From Stutzerimonas stutzeri (GTDB lineage: Bacteria; Pseudomonadota; Gammaproteobacteria; Pseudomonadales; Pseudomonadaceae): a DNA stretch of 64,000 nt. The notes under the pieces were generated by a model. It was not told where the DNA came from, ran no database searches, and was given only the letters and a program-made list of their open reading frames with translations. How positions within the stretch are numbered: position 1 is the first letter of the stretch; each line of letters starts with the position of its first letter. Position numbers and translations under genes: made by a program. The stretch is taken from assembly GCF_024448895.1 (NCBI RefSeq), contig NZ_JAMOIC010000015.1:62001-126000 (forward strand). The letters are read 5' to 3'. This document shows, piece after piece, positions 54,212 through 64,000 of the stretch.

Positions 54212-54589
54212 ATGAACGATTTCATCATTACCGGCAGCCAGTCATCGCCTGCCATACAGTCAGACTGGGAAAATGGCGTGCTCGCCATGCAAGGTGACTC
54301 CTACCCGGAAAACTCCTACGAACTGTTCCACCAGGTCATCGAGTGGATCGAGCGCTACCTCGCCGAAGCCGGCCGCCCGCTTCGACTCGAGCTGCACCTG
54401 CTGTATCTGAACACCAGTAGCATCAAGGCCGTCATGGATATCTTCGATCTGCTCGAGGCGGCGCATCAGGACGGCAAGTCGGTCACGGTCAACTGGCACT
54501 ACGATCGACGCAATGAGCGTGTGGTAGAACTGGCCGAAGAATTCAAGGAAGACTGCACCTTTCCGTTCATGATCCTCAGTGACGACTAG
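54212..54589 (+). CDS. siaC: SiaC, phospho-switch partner (DUF1987)
   Basis: 125 residues. The phosphorylated threonine of the family is present at position 68 in YLNTSSIKAV. Unphosphorylated SiaC binds and activates SiaD. STAS/anti-sigma-antagonist-like fold is expected. 19 bp after siaB and 9 bp before siaD. Confidence 0.92.
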   Translation: MNDFIITGSQSSPAIQSDWENGVLAMQGDSYPENSYELFHQVIEWIERYLAEAGRPLRLELHLLYLNTSSIKAVMDIFDLLEAAHQDGKSVTVNWHYDRRNERVVELAEEFKEDCTFPFMILSDD

Positions 54590-54598
54590 AAGGTCCTT

Positions 54599-55384
54599 AT
54601 GCGTGGGCAAAACCCGTTGGAAAGCCAGGTCGTGGAATCGCTGTCCGATCCGCACAACCAGGGCCACCCGCTGCATGAAACGCTGAGCCAGCTGTGGGAA
54701 GCACACCACAGCCTGCTCAACCGCATCGAGCGAATTGCCCGTGTGTCCGATGGCTATCAGAGCATCGTGCGTGAACGTGAGATGAGTCTTTCGGCCCGTT
54801 TCGACAAGCAGCTCAGACAACTCGAGAAAGTGGCGCGGATTTCCGATCGCTACCAGACGATGATGCGCGATCTGAACATTGCCCTGCGGGAAGCCTCCAC
54901 CCATGACGCCCTGACCGGTATCGCCAACCGCCGCCTGCTCACCGAACGGCTACGCGAGGAAAGCGAACGCGCCAAGCGTTACTCCAGGCCCCTATGCGTG
55001 GTCATGGTCGACATAGATCGATTCAAGGCCATCAATGACGAACACGGCCACGAGATCGGCGACAACGTGTTGATGGAGGTCGTGCGCGTGATGGAGGCCG
55101 AGATCCGCGAGCATGACCTGGTCGGCCGGTGGGGTGGCGAGGAATTCCTTGTGCTCATGCCAGAGACCTCAACCGACAGCGCAATTCTCGTGATGGAAAG
55201 ATTACGTGAAGCGGTCGCCCGGCTTCGTGTGAGGATCAACGACGAGTCGCTGTCCGTCACTGTAAGCCTGGGCTTGTCCGAGCTGCGTGCCGACGAAAAC
55301 TACTCCAGCGCTATCAATCGCGCCGACGTGGCGCTGCTTCGCGCCAAGCGCAATGGGCGCAACCGTTACGAGCTGGCTGACTGA
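54599..55384 (+). CDS. siaD: SiaD, diguanylate cyclase
   Basis: 261 residues: an N-terminal coiled-coil stalk (about 25-95), then a GGDEF domain with active-site GGEEF and an inhibitory I-site RxxD (REHD) five residues upstream. Makes c-di-GMP when bound by SiaC, driving aggregation and biofilm formation. Confidence 0.93.
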   Translation: MRGQNPLESQVVESLSDPHNQGHPLHETLSQLWEAHHSLLNRIERIARVSDGYQSIVREREMSLSARFDKQLRQLEKVARISDRYQTMMRDLNIALREASTHDALTGIANRRLLTERLREESERAKRYSRPLCVVMVDIDRFKAINDEHGHEIGDNVLMEVVRVMEAEIREHDLVGRWGGEEFLVLMPETSTDSAILVMERLREAVARLRVRINDESLSVTVSLGLSELRADENYSSAINRADVALLRAKRNGRNRYELAD

Positions 55385-55399
55385 CGAAGCCCCTGGCCT

Positions 55400-55906
55400 C
55401 TAGCCGGTTGTATCGATACGCGATAGGCGCTGCACAAGCGTCTCGACGATCTGCTCAGGTGCTGGCGTGATATCCACGCGCAGCGCCTCGTCGTCGGCAG
55501 GTATCTCCAGTGTCTGCAGCTGGCTGCGCAACAAGCCAGGATCGAAGAAGTGACCGGCGCGCGTGGCAAGACGCGTCATCAGCAGCTCTTCCGAACCGTC
55601 CAGATAGACCCAGACCACTCCGTCATCGCCATCGCTGAGAAGCGCTCGATAGCTTCGCTTGAGTGCAGAACAGGTAAATACCCAGTCGTTTCCGCGCTCG
55701 CGCTGCGCGACGATGGCTGCCCGCATGGCTTCAAGCCAGGGGCGGCGATCTTCGTCTTCCAGGGCAACGCCGCTTGCCATCTTCTCTTTGTTGGTATTGC
55801 TGTGAAACTCGTCAGCGTCGGAAAAGCCACATCCCAGGCGAGCGGCTAGCATCTCGCCGATGGTGGTTTTCCCGCTTCCCGCTACACCCATGATAATGAC
55901 GATCAC
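55400..55906 (-). CDS. gntK: Gluconokinase
   Basis: 168 residues from GTG at 55906 (AGGGG upstream). P-loop MGVAGSGKTTIGEMLAARLG, then DADEFHSNTNKEKMASGVAL, a typical gluconokinase substrate region, and TCSALKRSYR. Phosphorylates gluconate to 6-phosphogluconate for the Entner-Doudoroff route. Convergent with siaD (15-bp gap). Confidence 0.9.
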   Translation of the reverse strand: MIVIIMGVAGSGKTTIGEMLAARLGCGFSDADEFHSNTNKEKMASGVALEDEDRRPWLEAMRAAIVAQRERGNDWVFTCSALKRSYRALLSDGDDGVVWVYLDGSEELLMTRLATRAGHFFDPGLLRSQLQTLEIPADDEALRVDITPAPEQIVETLVQRLSRIDTTG

Positions 55907-56078
55907 TTGAACCCCTACATTGCAGCGACATTCCAGGCAGCCCGCGCTCTTGACGAGCCACAGGCCTCCGCTTCCATTCTTCGGTCTTGGGGTCGCAGTG
56001 AAGTTCCTTGGAACCAGCTGCATGAAGCGCTGCATCGCGGCTAGACAAGCCCCTACACGTTGCGCAACTGGAAATGAA

Positions 56079-56115
56079 AACGGCGTCCCTTCGCCTTCAC
56101 GAGGGGGACGCCGTT
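56079..56115 (-). terminator. Terminator of gbcA
   Basis: AACGGCGTCCC and GGGACGCCGTT form a perfect 11-bp stem; on the minus strand it is followed by TTCATTT after the gbcA stop. Confidence 0.75.
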
Positions 56116-56135
56116 CGGTGTTGACGGGTGGGCTG

Positions 56136-57425
56136 TTATGTATTGATTTGCCGAAGATAAGGCGCGGCGGCAGATCCCAGGTTGTTCAACATGCGTTCGC
56201 TGTACCAGTCGATGAAATTGACTACACCGAACTCATAGGTCTGCGAATAAGGACCGGGCTGGTAAGCCGTGGAGTTGATTCCGCGCTGGTTCTCCTCGGC
56301 GAGACGGCGATCCTGATCGTTGGTGGCGTCCCATACCTGGCGCAGGCGCGCCACATCGTAGTCGACACCTTCCACGGCGTCCTTGTGCACAAGCCATTTG
56401 GTGGTGACCATGGTCTCCTGAGCGCTGATCGGCCAGACGGTAAAGACGATCACATGATCGCCCATGCAATGGTTCCAGGAGTGCGGCAGATGCAGGATAC
56501 GCATCGAGCCGAGCTCGGGATTCTTGATCCGTCCCATCAGCTTCTGGCAACCCTGCTTGCCATCCATGGTCATCGACACGGTACCCTTGAGCAACGGCAT
56601 GCGCACGATGCGGTTGCGCAGCCCGAAGCTGGCATGGGCATAGGGAATCTGCTCGGCGTCCCACTTGGCGGCGGACTCGGCCACATGGTCCTTGAACGCC
56701 TGGCTGGCACGCGGATCGGTGACGTCATCCCATTCCAGGAGGGTATTGAGCAACTCCGGGTGCGAGCCGTTGCAGTGGTAGCACTCGCGATTATTCTCGA
56801 GGACCAGTTTCCAGTTGGCTTTTTCCACCAGGGTGCTTTGTACCGCCACCTTGGTGTTCTCCATGTCGTAGGGTTCCATGTAGTGCGACAGGGTCGCAAG
56901 GAAGTCATCGATCGCAGGTGGATTTTCAGCCAGAGAGATGAAGATGTAGCCGCCAGCGGTCTTGCACTGAACAGGCTTCAGCCCGTACTGATTGAGGTCG
57001 AAGTCGGTGCCCATTTCGGTGCCGGCAAATAGCAGGCGACCGTCCAGCTCGTAAGTCCACTGGTGATACGGACAGACCAGCTTGGCGACCTTGCCCTTTT
57101 CACTGGTGCACAGCCGCGAACCACGATGGCGGCATACGTTGTGGAAGGCATGCACAACGCCTTCCGCACCGCGAACCACCAGGATCGGGTTGTTGCCGAT
57201 CTGCAACGTCAGGAAATTGCCCTTCGCTGGAATTTCGCAGGTCATGCCCGCAATCAGCCATTCCTTGTGAAAGATCTCCTGCATGTCGATCTGGAACAGC
57301 CGTTCATCGCTATAGAACGGTTGCGGGAGAGAAAAATTTGGCTCGCGCCCCTGCAGCATTTCGGCAGTGGCCTTACGCGCTGCTTCGAGCGGATCGCCCA
57401 GGCTCAGGTTGGAAGTGGCATCCAT
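56136..57425 (-). CDS. gbcA: Glycine betaine demethylase, Rieske oxygenase subunit GbcA
   Basis: 429 residues from MDATSNLSLG (GAGGAGC upstream). Rieske [2Fe-2S] ligands C-R-H ... C-P-Y-H (CRHRGSRLC and CPYHQWTYELDG) and the mononuclear iron motif NRECYHCNGSHPE. Oxidatively removes one methyl of glycine betaine to give dimethylglycine and formaldehyde, taking electrons from GbcB. Divergent from gbcB, as in other Pseudomonas. Confidence 0.95.
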   Translation of the reverse strand: MDATSNLSLGDPLEAARKATAEMLQGREPNFSLPQPFYSDERLFQIDMQEIFHKEWLIAGMTCEIPAKGNFLTLQIGNNPILVVRGAEGVVHAFHNVCRHRGSRLCTSEKGKVAKLVCPYHQWTYELDGRLLFAGTEMGTDFDLNQYGLKPVQCKTAGGYIFISLAENPPAIDDFLATLSHYMEPYDMENTKVAVQSTLVEKANWKLVLENNRECYHCNGSHPELLNTLLEWDDVTDPRASQAFKDHVAESAAKWDAEQIPYAHASFGLRNRIVRMPLLKGTVSMTMDGKQGCQKLMGRIKNPELGSMRILHLPHSWNHCMGDHVIVFTVWPISAQETMVTTKWLVHKDAVEGVDYDVARLRQVWDATNDQDRRLAEENQRGINSTAYQPGPYSQTYEFGVVNFIDWYSERMLNNLGSAAAPYLRQINT

Positions 57426-57824
57426 CGGTTGCTCCTCAAGCCGGCCGCGCCTCGCAGGCGTCTTTGGCAGGCGACAAAAATGGCTATTCAATGCAGCGCA
57501 AGGCGTGAGCCGGAAAAACATCCATGCCGTCCTATAGGAAGCGACTCCAGCCAGATCACCTTCCCTGCTCGGCTGCGACCGAGTGTGGAGCGGAGCAAGA
57601 GGAAAACCTTATCTACGGACGACAGCCACGCATCCGTTTCCGACGCCCGAACGCCCGTGACACAGGGCTGGTCGCGATAAGCATGCCGATGTCGTGGATA
57701 GGTAAGTGAGCCGGTAGCGCGTTGCGCACAATTCTGCGCCAGAAGGGCCATGCGTCGTGCAGTCGCAGCCCTGGAAAAGGACCCGTCAAAAGGCCGTTGT
57801 AGCCAGCGCGCAATCGAGGTGAGC
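57426..57824. promoter_or_regulatory. Divergent gbcA-gbcB control region
   Basis: 399 bp without a gene. It must hold both promoters and, from knowledge of this regulon, sites for the AraC-type activator GbdR; I could not identify them with confidence. Confidence 0.5.
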
Positions 57825-58925
57825 ATGTCCAGCAATTTCCTCAATCCGGTCAATACCCAGACATGGACCAACGGCCGCCATATGGTGCGCTGCGTGAAGG
57901 TGATCCAGGAAACCTGGGACGTTCGCACCTTTTGCTTCATGTCCGACCAGCCAATCATGTACTTCTTCAAGCCAGGTCAGTTCGTCACCCTGGAACTGGA
58001 GATTGATGGTCAGCAGGTGATGCGCTCGTACACGATCGCCAGCTCACCTTCGGTGCCCTACAGCTTCTCAGTAACGATCAAGCGCATCCCCGGCGGCAAG
58101 GTGTCCAACTGGCTGCACGACAACCTCACCGAGGGTGATCTGCTGCCGGTACACGGCCCCGTGGGTCTGTTCAATGTTATCGATTACCCCAGCGACCGGG
58201 TGCTGTTCCTGTCCGGGGGCGTCGGCATCACGCCGGTCATGTCGATGGCGCGCTGGTATTTCGATACCAACGCCAACGTGGATATGGTGTTCGTCCACAG
58301 CGCTCGCTCCCCCAAGGACGTGATCTTCCATCGTGAGCTGGAGCACATGGCGTCGCGGGTCAGCAATTTCAGCCTGCACATCATCTGCGAAAAACATGGC
58401 ATGGGTGAGGCCTGGGCCGGCTACCGAGGCTACCTCGACCAGCGCATGCTGGAGCTGATAGCGCCCGACTTTCTCGATCGCGAAATCTTCTGCTGCGGAC
58501 CAACGCCGTACATGAATGCGGTCAAGCGGCTGTTGGTCGCCAATGGCTTCGACATGCAGCGCTATCACGAAGAATCCTTCGGCGCGACGCCGGCGGACGT
58601 GCGCAGCGATGTACAGGAGCTTGCCGAACAGGCCGCCGATGCGCCGGATGTACCGTTTGCCGATCTCAATCAGGTGGAGTTCACCGGGACGGGCAAGAGC
58701 ATCCGCGTGGGCCCGCGCGACACCGTTCATTCAGCCGCCGCACAGCTTGGCCTGCATATACCCAAGGCCTGCGGTATGGGCATTTGCGGTACGTGCAAGG
58801 TCATGAAGACGTCGGGCGAAGTGATCATGGAGCACAACGGCGGCATCACCGATGAGGATGTGGCTGAAGGCTATATCCTGTCCTGCTGCAGCGTGCCGCA
58901 GGGCGACGTGGTCATCGATTACTGA
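57825..58925 (+). CDS. gbcB: Glycine betaine demethylase, reductase subunit GbcB
   Basis: 366 residues from MSSNFLNPVN, matching the Pseudomonas aeruginosa length. FAD-binding RSYTIASSP, NAD-binding GGVGITPVMSMA and CCGPTPYMNAVKRLL, then a C-terminal plant-type ferredoxin with CGMGICGTC and LSCC. Passes electrons from NADH to GbcA. Confidence 0.95.
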   Translation: MSSNFLNPVNTQTWTNGRHMVRCVKVIQETWDVRTFCFMSDQPIMYFFKPGQFVTLELEIDGQQVMRSYTIASSPSVPYSFSVTIKRIPGGKVSNWLHDNLTEGDLLPVHGPVGLFNVIDYPSDRVLFLSGGVGITPVMSMARWYFDTNANVDMVFVHSARSPKDVIFHRELEHMASRVSNFSLHIICEKHGMGEAWAGYRGYLDQRMLELIAPDFLDREIFCCGPTPYMNAVKRLLVANGFDMQRYHEESFGATPADVRSDVQELAEQAADAPDVPFADLNQVEFTGTGKSIRVGPRDTVHSAAAQLGLHIPKACGMGICGTCKVMKTSGEVIMEHNGGITDEDVAEGYILSCCSVPQGDVVIDY

Positions 58926-59380
58926 GCCTTCCTGCCGGGCGCGATGACCGCGCTCGGCAGCACCCAGCCCGTTAGTTGCACGCCCGCCTGAACCCGCCAG
59001 GCACCTCTCCGCGCCGTTGCCAAAAACGCGCCCGCCTTTCCAGGCGCTCGCTTCAAGTCATTTGCGCCCAGCCGCAGCAGCCATCCATCGGCCCAAGCCC
59101 CAAGCGACACTTGGGGCTCGGACTGCGGTACGCGTGCGCGTTCATCACCCTCCTCCCACCTCGTACCGAGCAGCTTCAATGGCGCTTGTTGCCGGCGTTT
59201 GCGGCGAAACCTGCCGGGCGACAGCACGGGTTCCGATAACGACGAGGTCATGTCGCAAACGAACTCTCACAAGACGCAGGCAGGCATCTTCCCGGCAAGG
59301 CCCAGCCCTACCATCGCATCCAGACAGACCAAGGCCTTCACCGAGGCGAATGGCGCAGTTGCGCTTTTAGGAGATCCGCG
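58926..59380. other. 455-bp gap upstream of glyA, no gene recognised
   Basis: Open frames here are GC-rich shadows. The region ends in TTAGGAGATCCGCG, the glyA ribosome site, and probably contains the promoter of the glyA-sox operon. Confidence 0.4.
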
Positions 59381-60634
<1,254 letters not shown>

Positions 60635-60641
60635 TTCGTAG

Positions 60642-60664
60642 GGTGGAAGGACTTTTCTTCCACC
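60642..60664 (+). terminator. Hairpin between glyA and soxB
   Basis: GGTGGAAG and CTTCCACC form a perfect 8-bp stem over a 7-nt loop. No clear T-run, so it may attenuate or stabilise rather than terminate. Confidence 0.55.
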
Positions 60665-60749
60665 TCCAGTTGGTGGATCGCTGATCGGTGATCCCCCGCT
60701 ACGAGTCGCATCACCGCTTCGAGGCGGTCGTTTTTCAGGAGCATTCGAC

Positions 60750-62000
60750 ATGCAACGTTATTCCGGCTTCGGCCTGCTCAAGCACTCATTCAGCCATCAC
60801 GAAAACTGGCAGCGCATGTGGCGCAACCCCAAGCCCAAGCCGGTATACGACGTAGTCATCGTCGGCGGCGGTGGGCATGGCCTGGCCACGGCTTATTACC
60901 TGGCGAAAGTGTTCGGCGTTAAGAACGTCGCAGTGGTCGAGAAGGGTTGGCTGGGCGGCGGCAATACCGCACGTAACACCACCATCGTGCGTTCCAACTA
61001 CCTATGGGACGAATCGGCGCGACTCTACGAGCATGCGATGAAGCTCTGGGAAGGCCTGTCCCAGGACATCAACTACAACGTGATGTTCTCCCAGCGCGGC
61101 GTATTCAACCTCGGTCATACCCTGCAGGACATGCGCGACATCGAGCGGCGGGTCAGCGCCAACCGCCTAAACGGCGTCGACGGTGAAGTGGTAGATGCCC
61201 GGCAGGTGGCCGAGATGATTCCCTACCTGGACTGCTCGAAGAACACCCGCTATCCGATTCTCGGCGCATCGCTCCAGCGCCGCGGCGGCGTCGCACGACA
61301 CGATGCGGTGGCCTGGGGTTACGCCCGCGCCGCCGACATCCTGGGCGTCGATCTGATTCAGCAGACCGAAGTCACCGGCTTTCGCAAGGAAAACGGCGTG
61401 TGCATCGGCGTTGAAACCAACAAGGGCTTCATCGGCGGCAAGCGCGTCGGCGTGGTCACGGCCGGTAACTCCGGGCACATGGCCAAGCTTGCCGGCTTCC
61501 GCCTGCCGATCGAGTCCCATCCGCTGCAGGCGCTGGTATCCGAGCCAATCAAGCCGATTATCGACACCGTGATCATGTCCAACGCGGTGCACGGTTACAT
61601 CAGCCAGTCGGACAAAGGCGACCTGGTCATCGGCGCCGGCATCGACAGCTATGTCGGTTACGGTCAGCGTGGTTCCTACCCCACCATCGAACACACGTTG
61701 CAGGCGATCGTCGAGATGTTCCCGATCCTCTCGCGGGTGCGCATGAACCGCCAATGGGGCGGCATCGTCGACACCACCCCGGACGCCTGCCCGATCATTG
61801 CCAAGACCCCGGTAGAAAACCTCTTCTTCAACTGCGGTTGGGGCACGGGTGGCTTCAAAGCGACACCGGGTTCCGGCCATGTATTTGCCGCCAGCCTGGC
61901 CAAGGGTGAGATGCACCCGCTGGCCAAAGCGTTCTCCATCGAGCGCTTCCATAACGGCGCCCTGATCGACGAACACGGCGCCGCCGGAGTCGCGCACTAA
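60750..62000 (+). CDS. soxB: Sarcosine oxidase beta subunit SoxB
   Basis: 416 residues. FAD-binding VVIVGGGGHGLATAYYLAK near residue 31 and NPKPKPVYD before it, HDAVAWGYARAAD in the flavin-linked region and a C-terminal CGWGTGGFKATPGSG. Holds the catalytic flavin that oxidises sarcosine. AGGAGCATTCGAC precedes the ATG. Confidence 0.95.
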   Translation: MQRYSGFGLLKHSFSHHENWQRMWRNPKPKPVYDVVIVGGGGHGLATAYYLAKVFGVKNVAVVEKGWLGGGNTARNTTIVRSNYLWDESARLYEHAMKLWEGLSQDINYNVMFSQRGVFNLGHTLQDMRDIERRVSANRLNGVDGEVVDARQVAEMIPYLDCSKNTRYPILGASLQRRGGVARHDAVAWGYARAADILGVDLIQQTEVTGFRKENGVCIGVETNKGFIGGKRVGVVTAGNSGHMAKLAGFRLPIESHPLQALVSEPIKPIIDTVIMSNAVHGYISQSDKGDLVIGAGIDSYVGYGQRGSYPTIEHTLQAIVEMFPILSRVRMNRQWGGIVDTTPDACPIIAKTPVENLFFNCGWGTGGFKATPGSGHVFAASLAKGEMHPLAKAFSIERFHNGALIDEHGAAGVAH

Positions 62001-62112
62001 GAAGGTCGCGCATAGCGCGACGGCTGATACCCCTCTCCCAAGGGAGACGGCAGACAAGCTTGCCCCGCGTGGCTATCCGAGCGGGTTTGAAGATTTACCG
62101 GAGGTACCGACC

Positions 62113-62439
62113 ATGCTGCACATCTTCTGCCCTCATTGCGGCGAATTGCGCTCCGAAGAAGAGTTCCACGCGGCCGGCCAGGCGCATATCCCGCGCCCCC
62201 TGGACCCGAACGCCTGCACTGACGCGGAGTGGGGTGAGTACCTGTTCTTCCGTGACAATCCGCGCGGCATCCACCACGAACTGTGGATTCACGCAGCGGG
62301 CTGCCGCCAGTACTTCAACGTCACCCGTCACACGGTGAGCTACGAAATCCTCGAAACCTACAAGATCGGTGAGCGGCCCAGCGTGACTGAGGCTTCGCTC
62401 GCTGCGAAGAAGGCTGTCGACCAAGGAGTAACGGCATGA
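62113..62439 (+). CDS. soxD: Sarcosine oxidase delta subunit SoxD
   Basis: 108 residues: HIFCPHCGELRSEEEF supplies the zinc cysteines, and IHAAGCRQYFNVTRHTVSY the remaining ligands and core. Structural subunit of the heterotetramer. Its stop overlaps the soxA start (ATGA). Confidence 0.95.
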   Translation: MLHIFCPHCGELRSEEEFHAAGQAHIPRPLDPNACTDAEWGEYLFFRDNPRGIHHELWIHAAGCRQYFNVTRHTVSYEILETYKIGERPSVTEASLAAKKAVDQGVTA

Positions 62440-64000
62440 GCCAGGTCAATCGTCTTTCCCAGGGTGGCCGCGTCGACCGCAGCCAGCCCCTTACCTTCAG
62501 CTTCAACGGCCAGACCTATCAAGGCTTCGTCGGCGACACCCTGGCCGCCGCGTTGCTGGCCAACGGTGTCGATGTCGTCGGCCGCAGCTTCAAATACTCG
62601 CGTCCGCGCGGCATCGTCGCCGCGGGCTCCGAAGAGCCGAATGCGGTGCTGCAGATCGGCGGCACCGAAGCGGCGCAAATCCCCAACGTGCGTGCCACTC
62701 AGCAAGCCTTGTACGCGGGCCTGACTGCCAACAGCGTGAACGGTTGGCCGAGCGTCAATACCGACCTGATGGGCATCCTCGGTAAGGTCGGCGGCGGGAT
62801 GATGCCGCCCGGTTTCTATTACAAGACTTTCATGTACCCGCAGAACCTCTGGCTGACCTACGAGAAGTACATTCGTAAGGCGGCAGGTCTCGGCCGTGCC
62901 CCAAGAGAAGAAGACCCGGACAGCTACGATCATCTGAATCAGCACTGCGACGTGCTGGTGGTTGGCGCCGGCCCTGCAGGTCTGGCCGCAGCGTTGGCTG
63001 CCGGTCGCAGTGGCGCCAGGGTGATCCTGGCCGACGAGCAGGAAGAGTTTGGAGGCAGCCTGCTTGGCACTCGCGAGACACTCGACGACAAGCCCGCCGC
63101 CGATTGGGCCGCCAGCGCCATCGCCGAACTTGAAAAAATGCCGGAAGTGATCCTGCTACCACGCGCCACCGTGACCGGCTACCACGACCACAACTTCCTC
63201 ACCATCCACCAGCGCGTGGCCGACCACCTGGGTGAAATCGCGCCCATGGGCGCACTCGGGCAGCGAATCATCCGTCAGCGCATGCATCGGGTGCGGGCCA
63301 AGCGTGTGGTGTTGGCGACCGGTGCCCATGAGCGTCCGCTGGTCTATTCGAACAACGATGTACCCGGCAACATGCTCGCTGATGCAGTCTCCACCTATGT
63401 GCGCCGCTACGGCGTGGTCCCTGGCCGGCAGCTCGTATTGTCGACCAACAACGATTACGCCTACCGGGTGGTGCTCGACTGGCTGGACGCGGGCCAACAG
63501 GTGGTCGCCGTCGCAGATGCGCGCAGCAACCCGCGCGGCACCTGGGTCGAGGAAGCGCGCCGCCGCGGCGTACGTATTCTCGCCGGTAGCGCGGTGGTCG
63601 AAGCGCGTGGCAGCAAGCGGGTCACCGGCGCACGAATCTGCGCCATCGACATCGCCAGTCATAAGGTCACCAGCCCAGGCGAAGTGCTCGACTGCGACCT
63701 GATCGCCAGCTCTGGCGGCTACAGTCCAGTGGTTCACCTGGCCTCGCACCTTGGCGGTCGCCCCACCTGGCGTGAAGACATCCTCGCCTTCGTTCCGGGT
63801 GAAGGCTTCCAGCAGCGCAGCTGTGCCGGTGCGGTCAATGGCGTATTCGCCCTTGGTGACGCCATGGCAGACGGCTTCGAGGCAGGTGCCATGGCAGCTG
63901 CAGAGTCCGGTTTCGGGGCGGTCACCGGCAATCTGCCGAAGGTTGAACAACGCGTAGAAGAAGCGAGCGTCGCGCTGTTCCAGGTCCCCCATGACAAGTC
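62436..64000 (+). CDS. soxA: Sarcosine oxidase alpha subunit SoxA (5' part)
   Basis: The first 521 residues of a protein normally about 1000 long; it runs off the window end. NAD/ferredoxin-like N-terminus (LTFSFNGQTYQGFVGDTLAA, then VVGRSFKYSRPRGI) and dinucleotide fold CDVLVVGAGPAGLAAALAAG (about residue 170). The remainder, including the folate-binding GcvT-like domain, lies outside. AAGGAGTAACGGC precedes the ATG. Confidence 0.95.
   Translation, partial: MSQVNRLSQGGRVDRSQPLTFSFNGQTYQGFVGDTLAAALLANGVDVVGRSFKYSRPRGIVAAGSEEPNAVLQIGGTEAAQIPNVRATQQALYAGLTANSVNGWPSVNTDLMGILGKVGGGMMPPGFYYKTFMYPQNLWLTYEKYIRKAAGLGRAPREEDPDSYDHLNQHCDVLVVGAGPAGLAAALAAGRSGARVILADEQEEFGGSLLGTRETLDDKPAADWAASAIAELEKMPEVILLPRATVTGYHDHNFLTIHQRVADHLGEIAPMGALGQRIIRQRMHRVRAKRVVLATGAHERPLVYSNNDVPGNMLADAVSTYVRRYGVVPGRQLVLSTNNDYAYRVVLDWLDAGQQVVAVADARSNPRGTWVEEARRRGVRILAGSAVVEARGSKRVTGARICAIDIASHKVTSPGEVLDCDLIASSGGYSPVVHLASHLGGRPTWREDILAFVPGEGFQQRSCAGAVNGVFALGDAMADGFEAGAMAAAESGFGAVTGNLPKVEQRVEEASVALFQVPHDK

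Noticed and set aside
59017-59370. 117-residue open frame upstream of glyA
   Set aside because: Arg/Pro-rich low-complexity product without ribosome site; overlaps another open frame of similar quality.

Overview
The window looks like a Pseudomonas-type gammaproteobacterial chromosome (Pseudomonas or Stutzerimonas lineage). The evidence is the core block at the right end: ettA, the complete siaABCD biofilm signalling operon, gluconokinase, divergent gbcA/gbcB, and glyA-soxB-soxD-soxA. The left 49.7 kb is a mosaic accessory region with truncated insertion sequences, decayed toxin-antitoxin loci, a dead conjugative relaxase and xenobiotic or electrophile metabolism genes. Species cannot be fixed from the sequence alone.

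Layout. 0-8.9 kb: a type I restriction-modification operon (hsdM-hsdS-hsdR), followed by a compact cassette of a small XRE regulator, a divergently transcribed winged-helix-like protein and an overlapping RadD/XPB-like SF2 helicase; the cassette has its own promoter and palindromic operator and is a candidate uncharacterised defence module. 8.9-12.1 kb: a gene graveyard (DUF2384 antitoxin relic, ArsO-like flavoprotein pseudogene, mqsRA relic, 62-bp tandem repeats) ending in a short tyrosine recombinase. 12.2-17.4 kb: LysR/SDR pair, then a formaldehyde locus (frmR with an internal deletion, frmA, VOC protein, DUF3422 protein). 17.4-29.1 kb: IS5 fragment, GlxA-type regulator/ABM monooxygenase, LysR/quinone-oxidoreductase-like pair, an NhaA-DsbA fusion and a UvrA-like ATPase, then the frameshifted C-terminal part of an ICE relaxase cut by an IS66 fragment. 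A nearly identical start segment, encoding MPSNSFGESS-like leaders, occurs three times here.

29.3-43.8 kb: ArsR, LLM flavin oxidoreductase, old-yellow-enzyme reductase, aldehyde dehydrogenase relic, EthD protein, IS4 fragment, FdhA-like dehydrogenase, IS3 and serine-recombinase fragments that truncate each other, a two-gene unknown module, a UmuC tail, ArsR-xenA, two MDR dehydrogenases flanking an ABM monooxygenase, and acuR-acuI with matching operators. The recurring theme is removal of reactive electrophiles (formaldehyde, enones, quinones, acrylyl-CoA).

44.2-49.6 kb: a tightly overlapping four-gene minus-strand operon of three different tyrosine recombinases plus a small coiled-coil protein, resembling gamma-mobile-trio or Tn554/RIT-type transposition modules. 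It stops about 150 bp before ettA and is the probable right boundary of the accessory region.

49.8-64 kb: the core. SiaA (phosphatase), SiaB (kinase), SiaC (switch) and SiaD (diguanylate cyclase) control aggregation through c-di-GMP. GbcAB demethylate glycine betaine, sarcosine oxidase (SoxBDA...) converts sarcosine to glycine with methylene-THF or formaldehyde release, and GlyA links glycine, serine and one-carbon units. Formaldehyde from this core pathway gives a plausible physiological link to the frmA and fdhA-like genes of the island.
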